A stretch of DNA of 64,000 nucleotides from Hofstenia miamia (Eukaryota; Xenacoelomorpha; Acoela). The stretch covers positions 765,092 to 829,091 of the forward strand of contig SCFE01000020.1 in NCBI GenBank assembly GCA_004352715.1. The letters are read 5' to 3'. Each line of letters begins with the position of its first letter. The stretch's first letter is position 1. Shown here in pieces: positions 1-12,659 of this stretch. The notes beneath the pieces were generated by a model that saw nothing but the letters and a program-made list of their open reading frames with translations, had not been told where the DNA came from and did no database searches. The position numbers and the translations under genes were made by a program.

Positions 1-56
1 GTCTGAACGCAATTTCATCAAACTGATGTGCATCAAAAATGCTCGTCTGAACACAC
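1..56. mobile_element. Truncated end of a MITE at the window edge
   Basis: Two copies of a GTCTGAAC-type unit and a terminal GAACACACC followed by TTTA resemble the right end of the modular TTAA element at 35942-36483, which carries repeated GATAGTCTGAACGCTC units and ends in GGGAACACACC. Only the last part lies in the window, so family membership is inferred. Confidence 0.4.
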
Positions 57-2682
57 CTTTAAATTGAATTTTCAAAGTTTGAAATATGTGTATATTTTGT
101 AATCAACAATTTGTATATTTTAATAAATTGGCACCCTAAAATAATTGTAAATATTTAATTTCAATTTATTCAAATACTGATCTTTATATTTCAAAATTTA
201 GTCACCAACATTTTATTTGTTATTAATTAAAAATCCTTATTTTATTTAAAAAATATTTCCACATACCGCTTCAATTTCATATTGAAAAAAACGTGTAATC
301 ATTTTTCTTTTAGTATCTTGGTAATCTAATACCTAAATTATAAATTTAAAACATTTATTTAAAAATGCAAGTTTTTTGAAACAAAAAAAAATAATAATAA
401 TAATAAAATAATAATAATAACAATGAAGCAAACTGTGCGCAATTAGTGTACTTCATTCTTGAAATTAAAATCAGCTTAAATTATATTATCCCTCTGATCT
501 ATATTTTTTTAAAATATTTCTGTAAGCTTATTGATGAAAAAGTATTGAGTATAAAAGAGGGACTCAATCATGCGCTCAAAGTAGTCTCATTTGCGGATCC
601 TTTATTTATGCGAAATGATTTTCACACAAAAATCAGTTTTAATTAATATATTATTATATTAGCATAATGCACATTTTTGATATTGAAATTATTGTTATCG
701 TAAGTAGTTCTAACAACAATTTATATGAAAAAATCCTACTAATATACTTTTTATTTCCCAGTGATTCAATCTTGGAAAAAACATGGAATTACTTTCATGG
801 TCCACACTTCCATACGTGGAAATGGCAAGAAATTTCATTATTATTTAAAACAACAGGAACTTGTGTGTGCCATATGTGAGAGTACAAAGTTTTAGCATGC
901 ACATCGTTTCACTTACAAAATCTTCACTTTAATACAACTAATAATTATCCATTCATCCTAATCAAGAAATGTAAGTCAGAGAGATAAAATTGTACTATTT
1001 TTAAAAAAAATTACTAAATTGAAGGAAAATTTGATATTTTTCAAAAGACTTTCGACATAAAATTTTAGGGGCAAAAATAGAATGCAAAATCGGAAATATA
1101 TTGTCAAAGGTAATATTCAAATTATTATAATAATAATTTATGCAAATTTGCAGCACTGAGTTAGTATTGCCCCGAAACTAGAAAAACTACAGTTGACGTT
1201 ACACTTCTTTATATTGACACTAAAAATTATTCTTAAGTCTAACTACTTGTAAAAATATTGAATTTTAGTTTGCTATACCCAAAATTATTAGCAAATTGTT
1301 GAAAAAATATATATTAGGACATAATTAACAAATTTCATTGTAGTTGATTTCTACAATCTAAATTTGCATTTGTTGAATATCAATGCTTTACTAATTTGAG
1401 TTCACATTTGTTATTGTTTGTATTAGAAGCAGTAGTTTAACTGGACGCACTTTTGTGAATGCTGTGTAATAGTGTTTTCATCTTTTTGATTGGTGATAGT
1501 TGAATTTCAAATAATGTACCAAAGTAATATTGTATGCAATTACCTGCTTGTAAATATGTCAGAATTTTGATTTTCCGTTCCACGAAATTTGCTCTATTTT
1601 CAAAATAAAACATGCAATTACTGTGGGAATTACAATTTTTCATGTTGTTTAAAAACGTCTCCTCATGTGTGTAAAATGCAGAGAACATGCAATTCCAAAA
1701 GCAAGATTTCCATGTAACTTTCTGTAGGAATTATAATTTTTTATTTTCAAATTACTGGATTCCTTACTAAATAATAAACTGATATTTATTAATAAAAATA
1801 ACTAAAATTTCATTAAGTATGCATATATTCGTACTGGTTTTGTAGTATATCTCAAATCTTTTTGAATAAGAGGAATAAATTTAGGCCTTGGAAAGTAAAA
1901 GGCTTCTTAAATAATATATACTGTAGTCAAAATGCATTTCTTTACAAAAAACTAAATAATTTGTACCCAAATACTCAAATAATAAAACTCTCCGTTTAAT
2001 GTTGATTAAATTTCAATTTTGCCAATTTAAGCAATTGTTCTTTATTAATTGATTGATAGTTTAGGTGCCTATTAATTAATTAGTACCCAGACGGAGCAAA
2101 AATTGTCCGTCAAATATTTTTAGGTTATTAAATTTTCATAAATAATGACAGCACATGAAAGTTTAATTGTTATGCGTGTGCTTATGTTATATTGTCTGAT
2201 TAATCAAATAAATTAGTAATTTTAAGTTACTAGGGATTTTCTGTCAACAAATTTAATAGTAAATAATACAGTCTTTTTTTAAGTTATTTTCATTTTGCAC
2301 ATCAGCTGCGTTTACTTATTTGCAGTTGCCGGTCCATTTTTCGAACGACTTTTGTTAAGGCCCATTAACTTCAATGTGAAACAAAATCATTTATACTTTC
2401 TTCAAATTTTTCAATAACCATTATTTTCCATAAAAATGTGTTCATGTGAAAGACATATAATTTGACAATTAGAATAAAAAATATATATTGTTGTGACAAT
2501 TATTTCATAATTGTGAATACAATTCATGATATTTGTATATTCTTTTTACCTTTCTTTATTGTTAGGTTGCTATTTCATTCAACTTCCCCTCTTTCTTCAT
2601 ATTTCTTCTTAGTTTTTCCAGTTTTGTAATCACTGTCTTCTAACCTTCTAATTCGTCTTTTTCTGTTGATTGTTAAACTTAA
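57..2682. other. Non-coding AT-rich stretch
   Basis: I see no supportable gene here. The few open frames of 60-85 codons lack splice context, codon bias or recognisable motifs. A short (ATA)n/(AAT)n run lies near 390-420. Confidence 0.6.
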
Positions 2683-2806
2683 ACAGCCTAGCGTCCGTTT
2701 TAAAAGACAAACCATTTTTTCAAATTTAAAAAGAATTTTCTCAAGCCTATTTCCAAACTTGAGAATCTTGGGGCATGGGTAGGTCTATTGGGGAGCATAT
2801 ATTAAG

Positions 2807-3669
2807 GCAATGTTGAAAATTTCTTTTAAAGCTTCTTGCTATGGCAGATATTGTTGAATGTATTAACAAATTTTCCTAGAAATTTTTGAAATTTTGAAAA
2901 TGATTTAAATTTTCTCCATGCCTAGTGTTAATGTATTTAGAAGGTTTTGANTAGCGCGGCTTTCAGGAATGCACGGGGTGTTGAAGTCTTGCATCGCTAG
3001 CAGTGCAAATTACAAGGGTTGTAATGAACGCACTTTCAAAAACAAATACCAGGGAGTGTTGCACGGGCTGCAATAAACTGGGCGTAACGTTATGTGCAAA
3101 TGATGCAACTTTTAAAGTCGCGATTTCTCAAGTACCCAGGAAACATTCCATTATTGGTCCATTAATGGTCCATTGTTGGCCATTGGTGGTAAATGACCAC
3201 TGGCTCATTGTTGGCCCAACAATGTTTGCCAACTCTCATCCATTATTGGGCCAATAATGGGCCATTAATGTGTCATTGATGGCAAACAGTAGGTTTTTGA
3301 TACTATAGCATTAACTTTTATATGTAGAACAACAATTTTATATTGTTATGCAGTTCAAACATTAATGTTTAAACAAACACAAACCCAACAAAGGGCAGAA
3401 TGATACCTTTGAGATCCTTTCATGCATGTTTAATACTAACATTTGTTGGAAATGTGAAAGAATGTTTTGTTTATAAATGATAACAATAAGCATACAAATC
3501 TGTCAAATTTAACAAAAATTTTTANGCAATGTTGAAAATTTCTTTTAAAGCTTCTTGCTATGGCAGATATTGTTGAATGTATTAACAAATTTTCCTAGAA
3601 ATTTTTGAAATTTTGAAAATGATTTAAATTTTCTCCATGCCTAGTGTTAATGTATTTAGAAGGTTTTGA
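2807..3669. repeat. 144-bp direct duplication bracketing two single-N junctions
   Basis: Positions 2807-2950 and 3526-3669 are identical as far as I can read. The segment between them (2952-3524) is bounded by an N on each side. This is the expected picture when a gap-filling or alternative-haplotype contig is placed without collapsing its overlap. Confidence 0.7.
3133..3524 (+). mobile_element. 5' part of a CCCAG-ended transposon with subterminal palindromes
   Basis: It starts CCCAGGAAACATT, followed to about 3290 by a cluster of short inverted motifs of the CCATTATTGG / TTGGCCCAA type. From about 3350 the sequence resembles the interior of the complete element at 48645-49956 (the AAACAAACACAAACCCAA region, the AACATTTGTT stretch and the AATGATAACAATAAGCAT stretch). 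The copy stops at the N at 3525. The superfamily is not identified. Confidence 0.5.
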
Positions 3670-3837
3670 GCCCCTGGAAGCAACAAAGAAATTTGACTAT
3701 TTCTTAATTTGTGCAAAGATATTCCAAACCTATTGAGGAGTGCCGTGCACAAAGTCAGAGGTCACGGGGCCGAAGCGTTTAATATTTTTTAAAAATCACC
3801 AGGTAGTGTGTTAATGGTAATGGCTCCGGTGACTGTG

Positions 3838-3905
3838 AAGTGCGATGTTTCCTACTGTTGCTTACATTGGCTAATTTTGTACATCGATTGTTTTTGTTAT
3901 AGTTT
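3838..3905. repeat. Short dispersed repeat (partner at 51905-51972)
   Basis: About 65 bases containing TGTTTCCTACTGTTGCTTAC and a TTTTGTACATCGATTG-type stretch recur with a few differences at 51905-51972. I cannot tell the parent family; it may be a fragment of a longer interspersed repeat. Confidence 0.45.
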
Positions 3906-4152
3906 GCAATAAGGAAATATACGCAACCAGAATGCATTAGCTTGTTATTATACCTATATATAGCTATTGATACGAAGCTCCCCATTATTTATAAGTTTGG
4001 GTTCCTGGGCTATCAGATGGTTTACAAAAGAAGATAAGTAAGGCCATCCAAACTTTTTGTTAAAATTGCAAAGTTTAATAAATCGATGTTATTGAATACT
4101 GTAACAGAACTTTTTGCCAAACAGTTTGCTAAAACTACGACGAAAATCTTAG

Positions 4153-4350
4153 GTGACAATTCACATCCCTTGTATGAAAGGCTCAGCAAATGGCGAGGCA
4201 GAAAGACAACTCGTCAATAGTATATTCTTTCATCATGTTGTACGGAAACTTTCAGGCAGTCTTATGTGTTTGCAGCTCTACATTATCTCTCAACAGCGTA
4301 TAATGAACTGTCTAGATTTTTGTAGTGCTATATTTTCCTTTCCTTTTTAA
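4153..4350 (+). pseudogene. Retrotransposon integrase fragment
   Basis: The reading frame contains SANGEAERQLVNSIF. This matches the conserved end of the retroviral-type integrase core, where a P-x-SNG-x-AER pattern carries the last acidic residue of the DDE triad. Nothing upstream or downstream supplies the rest of an integrase, reverse transcriptase or LTR, and the frame soon becomes featureless. I read it as a short decayed scrap of an LTR-type retroelement. The identification rests on one motif. Confidence 0.4.
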
Positions 4351-4639
4351 ATAGCTCTATATAGTTATTTACAGGAAATATAGCGTATTATTTTTATTAT
4401 TATTATTATTGTTATTATTAGACCATGAAAGTAAAATTTTAGGCAAAGCAAGTTTATGTTTCTGCTTGTTAATTTGATTATGAAGATTTTTCTTATTTTT
4501 TGCAGTCATTAAGCACCTTCCTATAATCTTATTTAAGAAATGTTTATTAAATAATAGGAAGAGGTATGTAAAAAAATGTTTGAGCACAATATTTTAAAAA
4601 AAATACCCATCAAAAACGAGCCTCATTCGAAAATTTTAT

Positions 4640-4686
4640 GAGCCGAGCCGAGCCGAGCCTAGCCGAGCTTGGAAATGTCGGCTCGT
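4640..4686. repeat. GAGCC/CGAGC short tandem repeat
   Basis: Five tandem GAGCC units with one variant, followed by GGCTCG in the opposite sense. It is an isolated GC-rich patch in an AT-rich region and may mark the end of an unidentified element. Confidence 0.5.
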
Positions 4687-5039
4687 TGACAAGTCTGATC
4701 TGTACCAACAGGTTTATGATCCTTTGCACTGGAAAAGTACAATGAAAGCTCCTCTTCTGCAATCGGCTGGAGCAGAGGCTCTTCAACATTGTAGAATTCA
4801 TTAAATTCGAGATCCCAACAAGTTCTCGAAGTGAGTACTGAATTTGTTCAGAGAGACAGGGCAACTGAAGTTGCCATTTCGATTGTTGTTCAGGCGCCTC
4901 GAAAATTAAGAGCAGTATATTTGATGGAATAATTTGCATCTAATCTCATTTGATTATGTGGTGCGAAACGGAATATTATTTAAAAAGAACCGATTACATG
5001 CATATCCTACAGACCGGTCAGACCAGACCATGGTCTAAT

Positions 5040-5042
5040 TAT

Positions 5043-5076
<34 letters not shown>

Positions 5077-8000
5077 CAACATCATTAATTGAAGTAATTC
5101 ATGATTTAACTAAAAATGCTATACAAAATTAACTTTAAATTGCATACATTTGGCGTATGCCTTATAAATTCAATTGAAGACAAATAGGTCACAGTTCCGG
5201 AGCCATAAACATGTTCTTAAAAGAGATTCTATCGACATGCAATGATTTCAAAAGTATTCATTAAATTATTCAAAATATAGAACATAATATATAATTCAAT
5301 AGATTGTCGTTTATAGGAATCCCTTATAAATAATAAATTTCTTAGCTAAAACAAAAGCAAACAGATGTTTATCCTAGATATTCTATGCAGATTTCAAAAA
5401 ATTATTGAATTAATGAGAACATTTTTTAAGTGTTTGGTATTTTCAGAGTTTGTCTAAGTATCCTTAATCCTAAATGCACTGAAGTATAAAATGTTAATAA
5501 CATATTGAGGTGGTAGAAACGCCCCCTCTTATATTTCAAAACTTTTAAAGATAAAGTAATGCGCTTAGGCACAATTAAAGACACACCTTTGGCCAACATC
5601 TTTGCCCACTTTCAAAAAAAATATATTTATTGGTTTCGATTGTTTATACAAATGGATTTTTGACGTCACCAATGTTAAGAAATTAAAGGTAAAAGAGAAC
5701 ATAAATGAATTTATTTTTAAAAATACACCGTCGAAAGTGGCTAACATACGTAAAAGTTTGTTTCTCTTGGTATCATCAACATAAACTACATGTAGATTTC
5801 AATCTGCAACTGAACGTTTATCCTATTTCGGACCAGAGTTATGCTAAAACTCAGGGATTTTAGGTGGTCAACCAAGATACTAACAGGGGATGCCTAGAAA
5901 TATTTTTCAATATATTTTGAGAAATAAATATATATATTTTTTTCATTATTATAATCAATAAATAATTCTTGACGCGAAAACACCTTCTCCATTGTATTTT
6001 GCGGACATATTTTATCACGAGTTATGACTCAGTAACTAGGTTCTGGGTTGGCCTGAAGCTTTCGGGCCAGCAAATTGTTTTTAGAAGCCTAGAACATGAA
6101 TACAACAAGAGGTTAGCTATCATAACTGCCGAACTCTGCTTTTATCAGTTCTTAATTAAGAAAACATGAATTTGAGGTTTATTTTTTAATTTTTCAGCAA
6201 ATTTGTTGTAAAGATTAATATCAGCAGAAATTTCCCTAGTAATTTGAGACAAGAAATAACCGAAAACATCGATAAGGAAATACCAAGAAAGAGCATATTT
6301 GCAAAGTGGAACTTTTCAAAAAATAAAATTTTGTAAAAAAATTTTTTAAGAATTTTCTGTATTTTTTGAGGTTGATTAATATTGCGAATCGGAATTTTGA
6401 AAATCCTTTCGCATTCAGTACATTGTATTATTTCATAGTACACAACAGGCTATGCAAGTACGACCACCCCATAATACTAAAATTCTAGTAGGAACGTGCA
6501 TGTCCATGCATTTATGTAAGTGGGAATGGTTATTATTTATCCATAATCAATAAGAATATGGCCTTAGTGGTATTCCTTACACTTTTGTCCTGTAATCAAA
6601 ACACATTTGCTATAAATATCTATCTTCTAAGCAAAAATTTCAAAGCGTTTTTGACGAATTTGAGGGCAAAAACTGGAAATCTACATAGCAGAGGTATGCC
6701 AAATTGTACAATTAATTTTCAATTAAACACCAGCCACGTAGCAATGGGCAACAGTGCTCACCTTAATCAAATATATGTACACTTAAACTTATGTAAAACG
6801 TGTAGTAGACTAAAATTACTAATCCATTATTTTATGTACTGATATATTTTATACAAAACAATTACATTCAAGACTAAACTTCATCAAAAGTTTTACCACA
6901 AAGTTTATCGTTCATGCTGTACATTTTTTATTATGGGGGATACTGAGACTTATTATCGCCTTGGTAGAGAACTATATTTCAGCATGTAACCTGAGTTGTT
7001 ACATAATATTCATTGAAGAATATGAAATATTTATTAAAGTGTATTATTAAAATTATATTTAGTAGTACGAAGCTGCACAATTCCTTGCATTGTAATGTAC
7101 TAGTATGCATCTTTTAAGACAAAATGGAGCAGGTGGGATATTTAATTAGCATACGCACTTAAAACTTTGGGGACAATTTTTTCGTTGGATTATATTTATT
7201 GTCATTTTTATGAAATTAACCTACCTAGAAAATATACTGCAGCCAATATAATGAAGCACTCTGAATGAAAAAGACCTCGTTTTGAAAGTATTCTGTGTTT
7301 CTCTGAGAGAAAAATAAAATCTTTTTAAATATTCACAACAAAGTTGTTGTTGTGCGCATAATTATTTCACAAAGGTATGTGCGCAAAAAGTAGAACCCGT
7401 TTAACTTTTCAAAATTACCTTAAAAAAGTTGAAATGAATTTTAAGAACTGCCGGGGTAAAATGATAGTAAAATTTATAATAAAAATAATTTAAAATATAT
7501 CATTATTCAATTTTTTAAGGCGTGCTTCTATAAAAAATCATACTTCTTTAGAAAGGCATTCTTAGGAAAAAGGCGGACGTGGCTTCGATTTTGCTTCATT
7601 TTTCATACAGTCACTCACTTGAGAGTCATTTTAGGTTATGGTAGGTTAAACTATGCTTCAACTGTAAAAAGCTAAATTGAAGAAAGAAGCCACGTTAACC
7701 CTTTTAATCTTCAAATTTAATCGACATGTTGTTGTAGAATTTTGGTAATCGAAAACGCTAGAAAATAGTTAGCACCTCAAAAAATGATTGGAATTATTCG
7801 AGCTTAAAATTTAGTTGAAAAAAGGCTCTTATTTCAGAATCTGGCTTTACACAGTCAAATATTTCACTAGAGGCAAAATTTCAATATTTAAAAGCGATTG
7901 ATATTAATTTGAAAATTATAGTTATTGTTTCACAAAATGCAACCAATAGAATAACATGATATATGCAATTCTGATTTTACAAATGGCCAACCTGGATACC

Positions 8001-8114
8001 TTAGTCAAGGCAAACGAATTGGAATCTTTTTAAAATATCATCAAATGTTAGGAATAATACTTGCATAAATAACTTTATGCAGACACATTTTAGATTATGT
8101 AACAGCAATTTGGG
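5040..8114. other. Non-coding stretch with one (TA)n tract
   Basis: A (TA)n microsatellite lies at about 5045-5073. I see no gene with support: the frame at 6558-6842 has a hydrophobic start but no homology signal or splice context. Confidence 0.5.
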
Positions 8115-8316
8115 ATCCACATTAGAGGTGTGCGGGAGCAGTGCTTGTCTCTGTTCCCGTATCTGGTCCGACAGGCGCTGGGACCAGATACCAAGGCCAA
8201 AAAATTATACTTCGAGACCAGATATATGACGGGACCGGGACCAGATACCTATATGTGCAAGATAAAGGTTTAAGTTAACAAAAATTTTATTAAGAACCAT
8301 TTAAGTTACAGTGACG

Positions 8317-8374
<58 letters not shown>

Positions 8375-8377
<3 letters not shown>

Positions 8378-8419
8378 GGCTGGCCAAAAGTCGCTTCGAA
8401 GTTTAAATGCGTATTTCTC
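8375..8419. repeat. Isolated mariner terminal repeat ending at an N
   Basis: These 45 bases, starting CAGGGCTGGCCAAAAGTCGC, equal the reverse complement of the right end of the mariner at 8812-9834. They follow a (TA)n tract and stop at the N at 8420. They may be a solo end or an assembly misplacement. Confidence 0.6.
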
Positions 8420-8438
8420 NTATATATATATATATATA

Positions 8439-8475
8439 GGGTGGCCCAAAAGTAGGTTCACAGTTACCATTTAAT
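8439..8475 (+). repeat. Terminal repeat of a second mariner family
   Basis: After a (TA)n tract the sequence reads GGGTGGCCCAAAAGTAGG then TTCACAGTTACC. This is the typical form of an animal mariner inverted terminal repeat and differs from the CAGGGCTGG end of the neighbouring element. I did not find a matching second end. Confidence 0.5.
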
Positions 8476-8779
8476 ATTTAAAGTTTTTAGCTAGATTATT
8501 TGGAAAACTAAAATATTTATTTCTTATACGATATATTGTTTGTCGTAAAGACAGAGAAGTGTCAAAATTTCTTGCTTTAATATCCATTTCCTTTTCTCTT
8601 GAATTAAATCTTGATTTAAATTGTTCGCCATTAATCCTGAAATAAATAATATCATTAAGTAAAAAGTTGACTTCACAGAATAAAAATAAATTTCAATTAA
8701 CAAGGAAAAAGCTGTTTATGTAGGTTAGATTTATACTCTGAGGAGTATTTTATATTGCATTGTGGTTAGAAAGTATCTT

Positions 8780-8811
<32 letters not shown>

Positions 8812-9831
8812 CAGGGCTGGGCATAAATCGCTTCGAAGTTTAATTGCAGTTTTTTCATCTTTCTTAAGTATCTATTCTATTTTTTTCTTTGATGATTGTA
8901 AAATGAAGGTTGGAGGTTTTATTTGCTTTTTATTTTACTTCAAAATTCCCACTCAAACACCCAGTTATATAGTAATTTTATTGAATGTCATATTATTGAT
9001 TAATTTGTAATTAATATCTGTAACTAAAGCTAGTGTTAAACCGACTTAAATAAACAAATAACACAGTTCTGTGTGTGTACACACCCGTCCAAGGAGAAGT
9101 AGGCCTCGTCGGTAAAAGAACTTGAGATAGCCGATCTTCATTGCTCAGCAACCAGTGTGCGAAGTCAAGGCGTCTCTCCTTGTCTGCTTCGTAGATCATC
9201 TGGTGCGCTGTTATGTGATATGGATGCATACCAAGAGTCTGCAATAAGATTCGTCTTACAGAGCGAGAAGGAACGCCAGTTGCGTTTGCGACGTGTCGAG
9301 AGCTGCAGTGACCGAGAGGATTCGCTTCTTGGAGAGATGTCATGTTTTCAAGAACAGAGTTCGCACGATCTTCGCACAACGACGGCTGACCCGAACGTGG
9401 TTTGTCGTGCAAGGAGTCGGTTTCCTCAATCTTCTTCACCAGGTTGCGAATAGACGTTTCACTGAAAGGATCTTTGCTCGGTTCGTTTGCTCTCTTGAAC
9501 GCTCTCATAGTCAATGAAGGTGATAGTTGGTTAGCATAGTAAAGTTGAATCAACTGTAAACGAGTCTCCATCGGCAGTGACATCTTTCTGCTAGAATCTC
9601 TCGATCTCTTGCTTAAGTTGAAACAATTTAAATTCAATGAGCCGATAGCTATTAATCACCAAATTTGAATTCAAATTTCAATGATGTTGAAAGTAAAACG
9701 AGTTTTGATGTGCAATAAAAAGCAAATAAAACCTCCTTACAAAACTTATTATACATGAAGAAATAAATTAATTAAGGTATAAGACTTTCGAGAAATACGC
9801 ATTTAAACTTCGAAGCGACTTTTGGCCAGCC

Positions 9832-9834
<3 letters not shown>
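8812..9834 (-). mobile_element. Mariner-type (DUF4817) element with internal deletion
   Basis: Inverted ends begin CAGGGCTGG (8812) and finish CCAGCCCTG (9834); both continue with a CGCTTCGAAGTTTAA-type block, and both sit in TA as expected for Tc1/mariner insertion. At about 1.02 kb it is too short for a full transposase. The coding remnant is on the minus strand. It lies inside the hAT-type element 8123-10765, so it is the younger insertion. Confidence 0.8.
9011..9637 (-). pseudogene. Mariner/DUF4817-type transposase, N-terminal part
   Basis: The frame encodes the DNA-binding half of an animal mariner-like transposase. An N-terminal helix-turn-helix region (MSLPMETRLQLIQLYY onward; the internal Met at about 9583 is the likelier start) is followed by a linker with KPRSGQPS and a second helix-turn-helix containing PSRSVRRILLQTLGMHPY. 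The text DFAHWLLSNEDRLSQVL leads into the catalytic core. There the frame breaks: the next frame reads TDEAYFSLDGCVHTQNCV, which holds the first catalytic Asp. The rest of the DDE domain is absent because the element is internally deleted. It cannot encode an active enzyme. Confidence 0.8.
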
Positions 9835-9869
<35 letters not shown>

Positions 9870-9887
9870 AAATAAAATGTACAATCN

Positions 9888-10042
9888 TTCGCACAACGAC
9901 GGCTGACCCGAACGTGGTTTGTCGTGCAAGGAGTCGGTTTCCTCAATCTTCTTCACCAGGTTGCGAATAGACGTTTCACTGAAAGGATCTTTGCTCGGTT
10001 CGTTTGCTCTCTTGAACGCTCTCATAGTCAATGAAGGTGATA
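9888..10042 (-). repeat. Duplicate of part of the mariner transposase between two Ns
   Basis: The segment repeats about 9371-9525 of the neighbouring transposase and is bounded by single Ns at 9887 and 10043. It is most simply a misplaced contig from the same or another mariner copy. Confidence 0.7.
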
Positions 10043-10043
10043 N

Positions 10044-10410
10044 ACAATCAATACAGATACGCTTGACAAGCACCGATCTCATAAAGACCCTGTTCAAGCA
10101 TTCGCTGCAAGTTGCAGGGTAAGTATAATTAATAATACTACCAATACAAAATTGAGGATGAAGCTCAAGAATATGCCAGTCCAAGCAGTGAATACAGGAG
10201 AGGACGACCCCAGCGTATAAGAAAACCACCCCAGTTTTTTTGATGTCCTATTGATTCTCGTCAAAGATTCACTTAATTCCGAAGTTGTAGGGAAGGATGT
10301 TGTATTAGTAGTAATAATCATTACACATTATATTTACTCTGCAACCTGCAACGAATGCTTGGTCAGGGAGTTAATGAGATCGGTGCTTGTCAAACGTACC
10401 TGTATTGATT
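10044..10410. repeat. Long imperfect hairpin inside the hAT element
   Basis: Arms of about 85 bases (10044-10130 and 10323-10410) are inverted copies, sharing blocks such as GACAAGCACCGATCTCAT and its complement. The roughly 190-base loop contains a short coding-like stretch, EYASPSSEYRRGRPQRIRKP, around 10165-10225, before stops appear. The loop could be a captured host or retroelement fragment. Confidence 0.65.
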
Positions 10411-10773
10411 GTAAGTTTTATCTATATGTATGCATCACTGTAACTTTACAGTTCTTACTAAAATTTTAGTTAACTTAAACCTTTATCTTACAATATATGC
10501 ATAATATCAAGAACTCTCACACTAGAATATTATACACTAAGCATTTAATTTGTTTAAAAATGATACATTTAAAAATAATTTTCACCAGTTACTTTCATGT
10601 ATGCCTCGTCTATATTTGGTTACATTGCATATTAATATAAAAATTCTAACTTATATGTTAGCAAAATTAACGACGGTAATGACTACTGAGATCGTACAGT
10701 GACTGGGACTGAAAAAAATTCAGGACAGGGACCAGAACCAAATATAAGTGGTCCGAAAACCTCTAATCTACAT

Positions 10774-12655
10774 CTGGAAAACATTTATCACAGTTGGAGC
10801 GAATTCAAATGCAAGCAGCTAGATGTATTTCTAATTCTGGAGGAAGAAAGCAAAGAGCTACCATCTATTTTGTATTAAATTTACACAAGATATATTTTGA
10901 ATAATGATATACATTCCACTATCACCCAAAGCTTTAACAATATATTTACTTGTGACGCCATGTGTGTCTCACGAAAGTTTCCTTTAGCTGCACTAAACGA
11001 GGGGACGGATACTAGGGTGACTATGAATATGTTCATCCACCGATTTAAACTTCGCGCCTATTTTGTGAGCTGTTTCATTCTTTTTAAGCTATTTATAAAA
11101 TATATAACAACTTGTCTTATTTTATTTACATTGCTTAGGTATCTATCACTTAGTAGACATTAGGTACAATCAATGTTTGAAATGTGACAATGTAAATCGC
11201 GTTCCCGTTAGCCCCTTTTACATTTTCCATCAAAAGTTTGAAGGCCAAACACAGTCACAAGCCCATTTTTATAAATGATATTTTATACAGTATTTTGCAA
11301 ATGAAAAAATTACTAAGCAAATATACAAAGATTTATTTTGACAAACAAAACAATACTATATTAATAAAAATTGAAAAATGGAAGCCTTTGCTGTTAGGTT
11401 CAAGATCTTAGCATCCTTAAGATGTAGTGGAGAAATGTGTACTACTTTTCGTTCCTCCCTAGAAGTCGGATACCGAGTTTTTCTAAAGCTCTGTAGAATC
11501 GCTGGAACACTGCACTACTCTTTTATTTTTGTTGAATATTTATCACATTAGTCGACATTGCTGTTAAAGAACTTACGAGTAACAGTCCTGGGCCTTCAAA
11601 TAATCTTAGGATGTCGACTGTTGCGTGATATCCCAGCTGGACTATAGGGATCATTTTTTGAAATGGCTCAAAATCTTAAAAATAGTATTCTATGTACTGA
11701 AGAATCCATTTGCTAATGTCAGCCTTGAGGTTGCAATTTGGTTGGGCTATATCGTATGTGTGACATCAGCAATAAAATTGAGAGCATTGAAAGAGGAGCC
11801 CAGGAACATCGCATCTCAATGTAGTGCAGAGATGGCTGGGAAGAAGTTGAGGTTTAGCTACTTGATGACATTCGTCTGCAATGACCACAGGGGTTTGCAT
11901 CTTGTCGCTCACGTTTCACACAACTCACACATTAGATAATATTCAGTTTGTATAAGGTAGATAGTTGTAGCAAAAAGCACAATATATTTCATACATAATT
12001 TTATGCTTAAATCAGTTTCTTAGCCATATGTGATTTCAAATTTATCTAAAACTTTAGAAGGCGTCTCTATATTTTAAATAGTTCTACAATATGGGTCGGA
12101 TACATAGTGAATTTGTCAATATTATTAACGATTTTACTAATCTTCAGAGAATTAGAAGGTCTGTCTTAGTGACACATTGGAGCACATGACTAAAATAATT
12201 TATTGGACTTGTGATGGAATTGGAGAGTGAACAATAAATTCTGACCATTCAAAAACCTAGAAGAAAGTGATACACTAGAACCTAGAATGAAAGAATCAAC
12301 TATCGGTGAAAGAAATCTTTTAAAAAGTTTGTGTTAATGGGAGAATTCAGCAATTCAAAATTGCTGGCAACTTCGGGGTTAGTTGGCTCAATTTTTAAGG
12401 GGCTTCGTACCATGCGGCAGTTAATTGTAAAATAGATATATTATTGCTGGAAAAAGGCAGCTTCCTTTAGCTTCAGTTTATATTTCGCTCTCTATACAAA
12501 GTTGCTAAGAACACGTTCTATTTACGCCTAATATTTATAGCTCGGTCTGTGTACAAGTTTTCAAAAAAATGAAAAAAATTAATGTATTTTTAGTTTGGGA
12601 ATTTCCATTAATTATGTACAAAAAAGTGATTTTCATGCTATTATAATAATGTTGT
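10774..12655. other. No gene seen
   Basis: Open frames at 10897-11163 and 11625-11939 begin at non-ATG codons and show no motif or splice context. I see no repeat structure with confidence. Confidence 0.5.
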
Positions 12656-12659
12656 TTAA

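Larger units (their letters stand above)
2683..3810. mobile_element. TTAA-flanked MITE, copy 1, split by an assembly insert
   Basis: The copy begins with ACAGCCTAGCG directly after a TTAA (2679-2682) and ends in ACCAGGTAGTGTG directly before a TTAA (3811-3814). It matches the element at 18221-18646 along its length. Positions 2952-3524 are foreign to the family: they lie between two single Ns, and the 144 bases before the first N (2807-2950) recur after the second (3526-3669). Without the insert and repeated flank the copy is about 410 bp, close to the 426 bp of copy 2. TTAA duplication is typical of piggyBac-type elements; no transposase is encoded. Confidence 0.65.
8123..10765. mobile_element. 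hAT-type element, 2.6 kb, with nested insertions
   Basis: The ends are TAGAGGTGTGCGG (8123) and its near-complement CCGAAAACCTCTA (ending 10765). The flanks are ATCCACAT (8115-8122) and ATCTACAT (10766-10773), a 7-of-8 match as expected for the 8-bp hAT target duplication. A second, internal inverted pair lies near 8262-8315 and 10437-10490 (AGATAAAGGTTTAAGTTAAC and complement). The interior holds a mariner (8812-9834), TA tracts, a long hairpin (10044-10410) and three N junctions. No hAT transposase is visible, so it is non-autonomous. Confidence 0.7.

Noticed and set aside
2807-3669. Biological tandem duplication
   Set aside because: Single Ns at both joins and perfect identity point to contig overlap.
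6558-6842. Possible secreted 94-residue protein
   Set aside because: The hydrophobic start is weak, there is no splice or polyA context, and AT-rich DNA gives such frames by chance.
9157-9517. Plus-strand ORFs over the mariner
   Set aside because: They are shadows of the transposase frame on the minus strand, which has family motifs.
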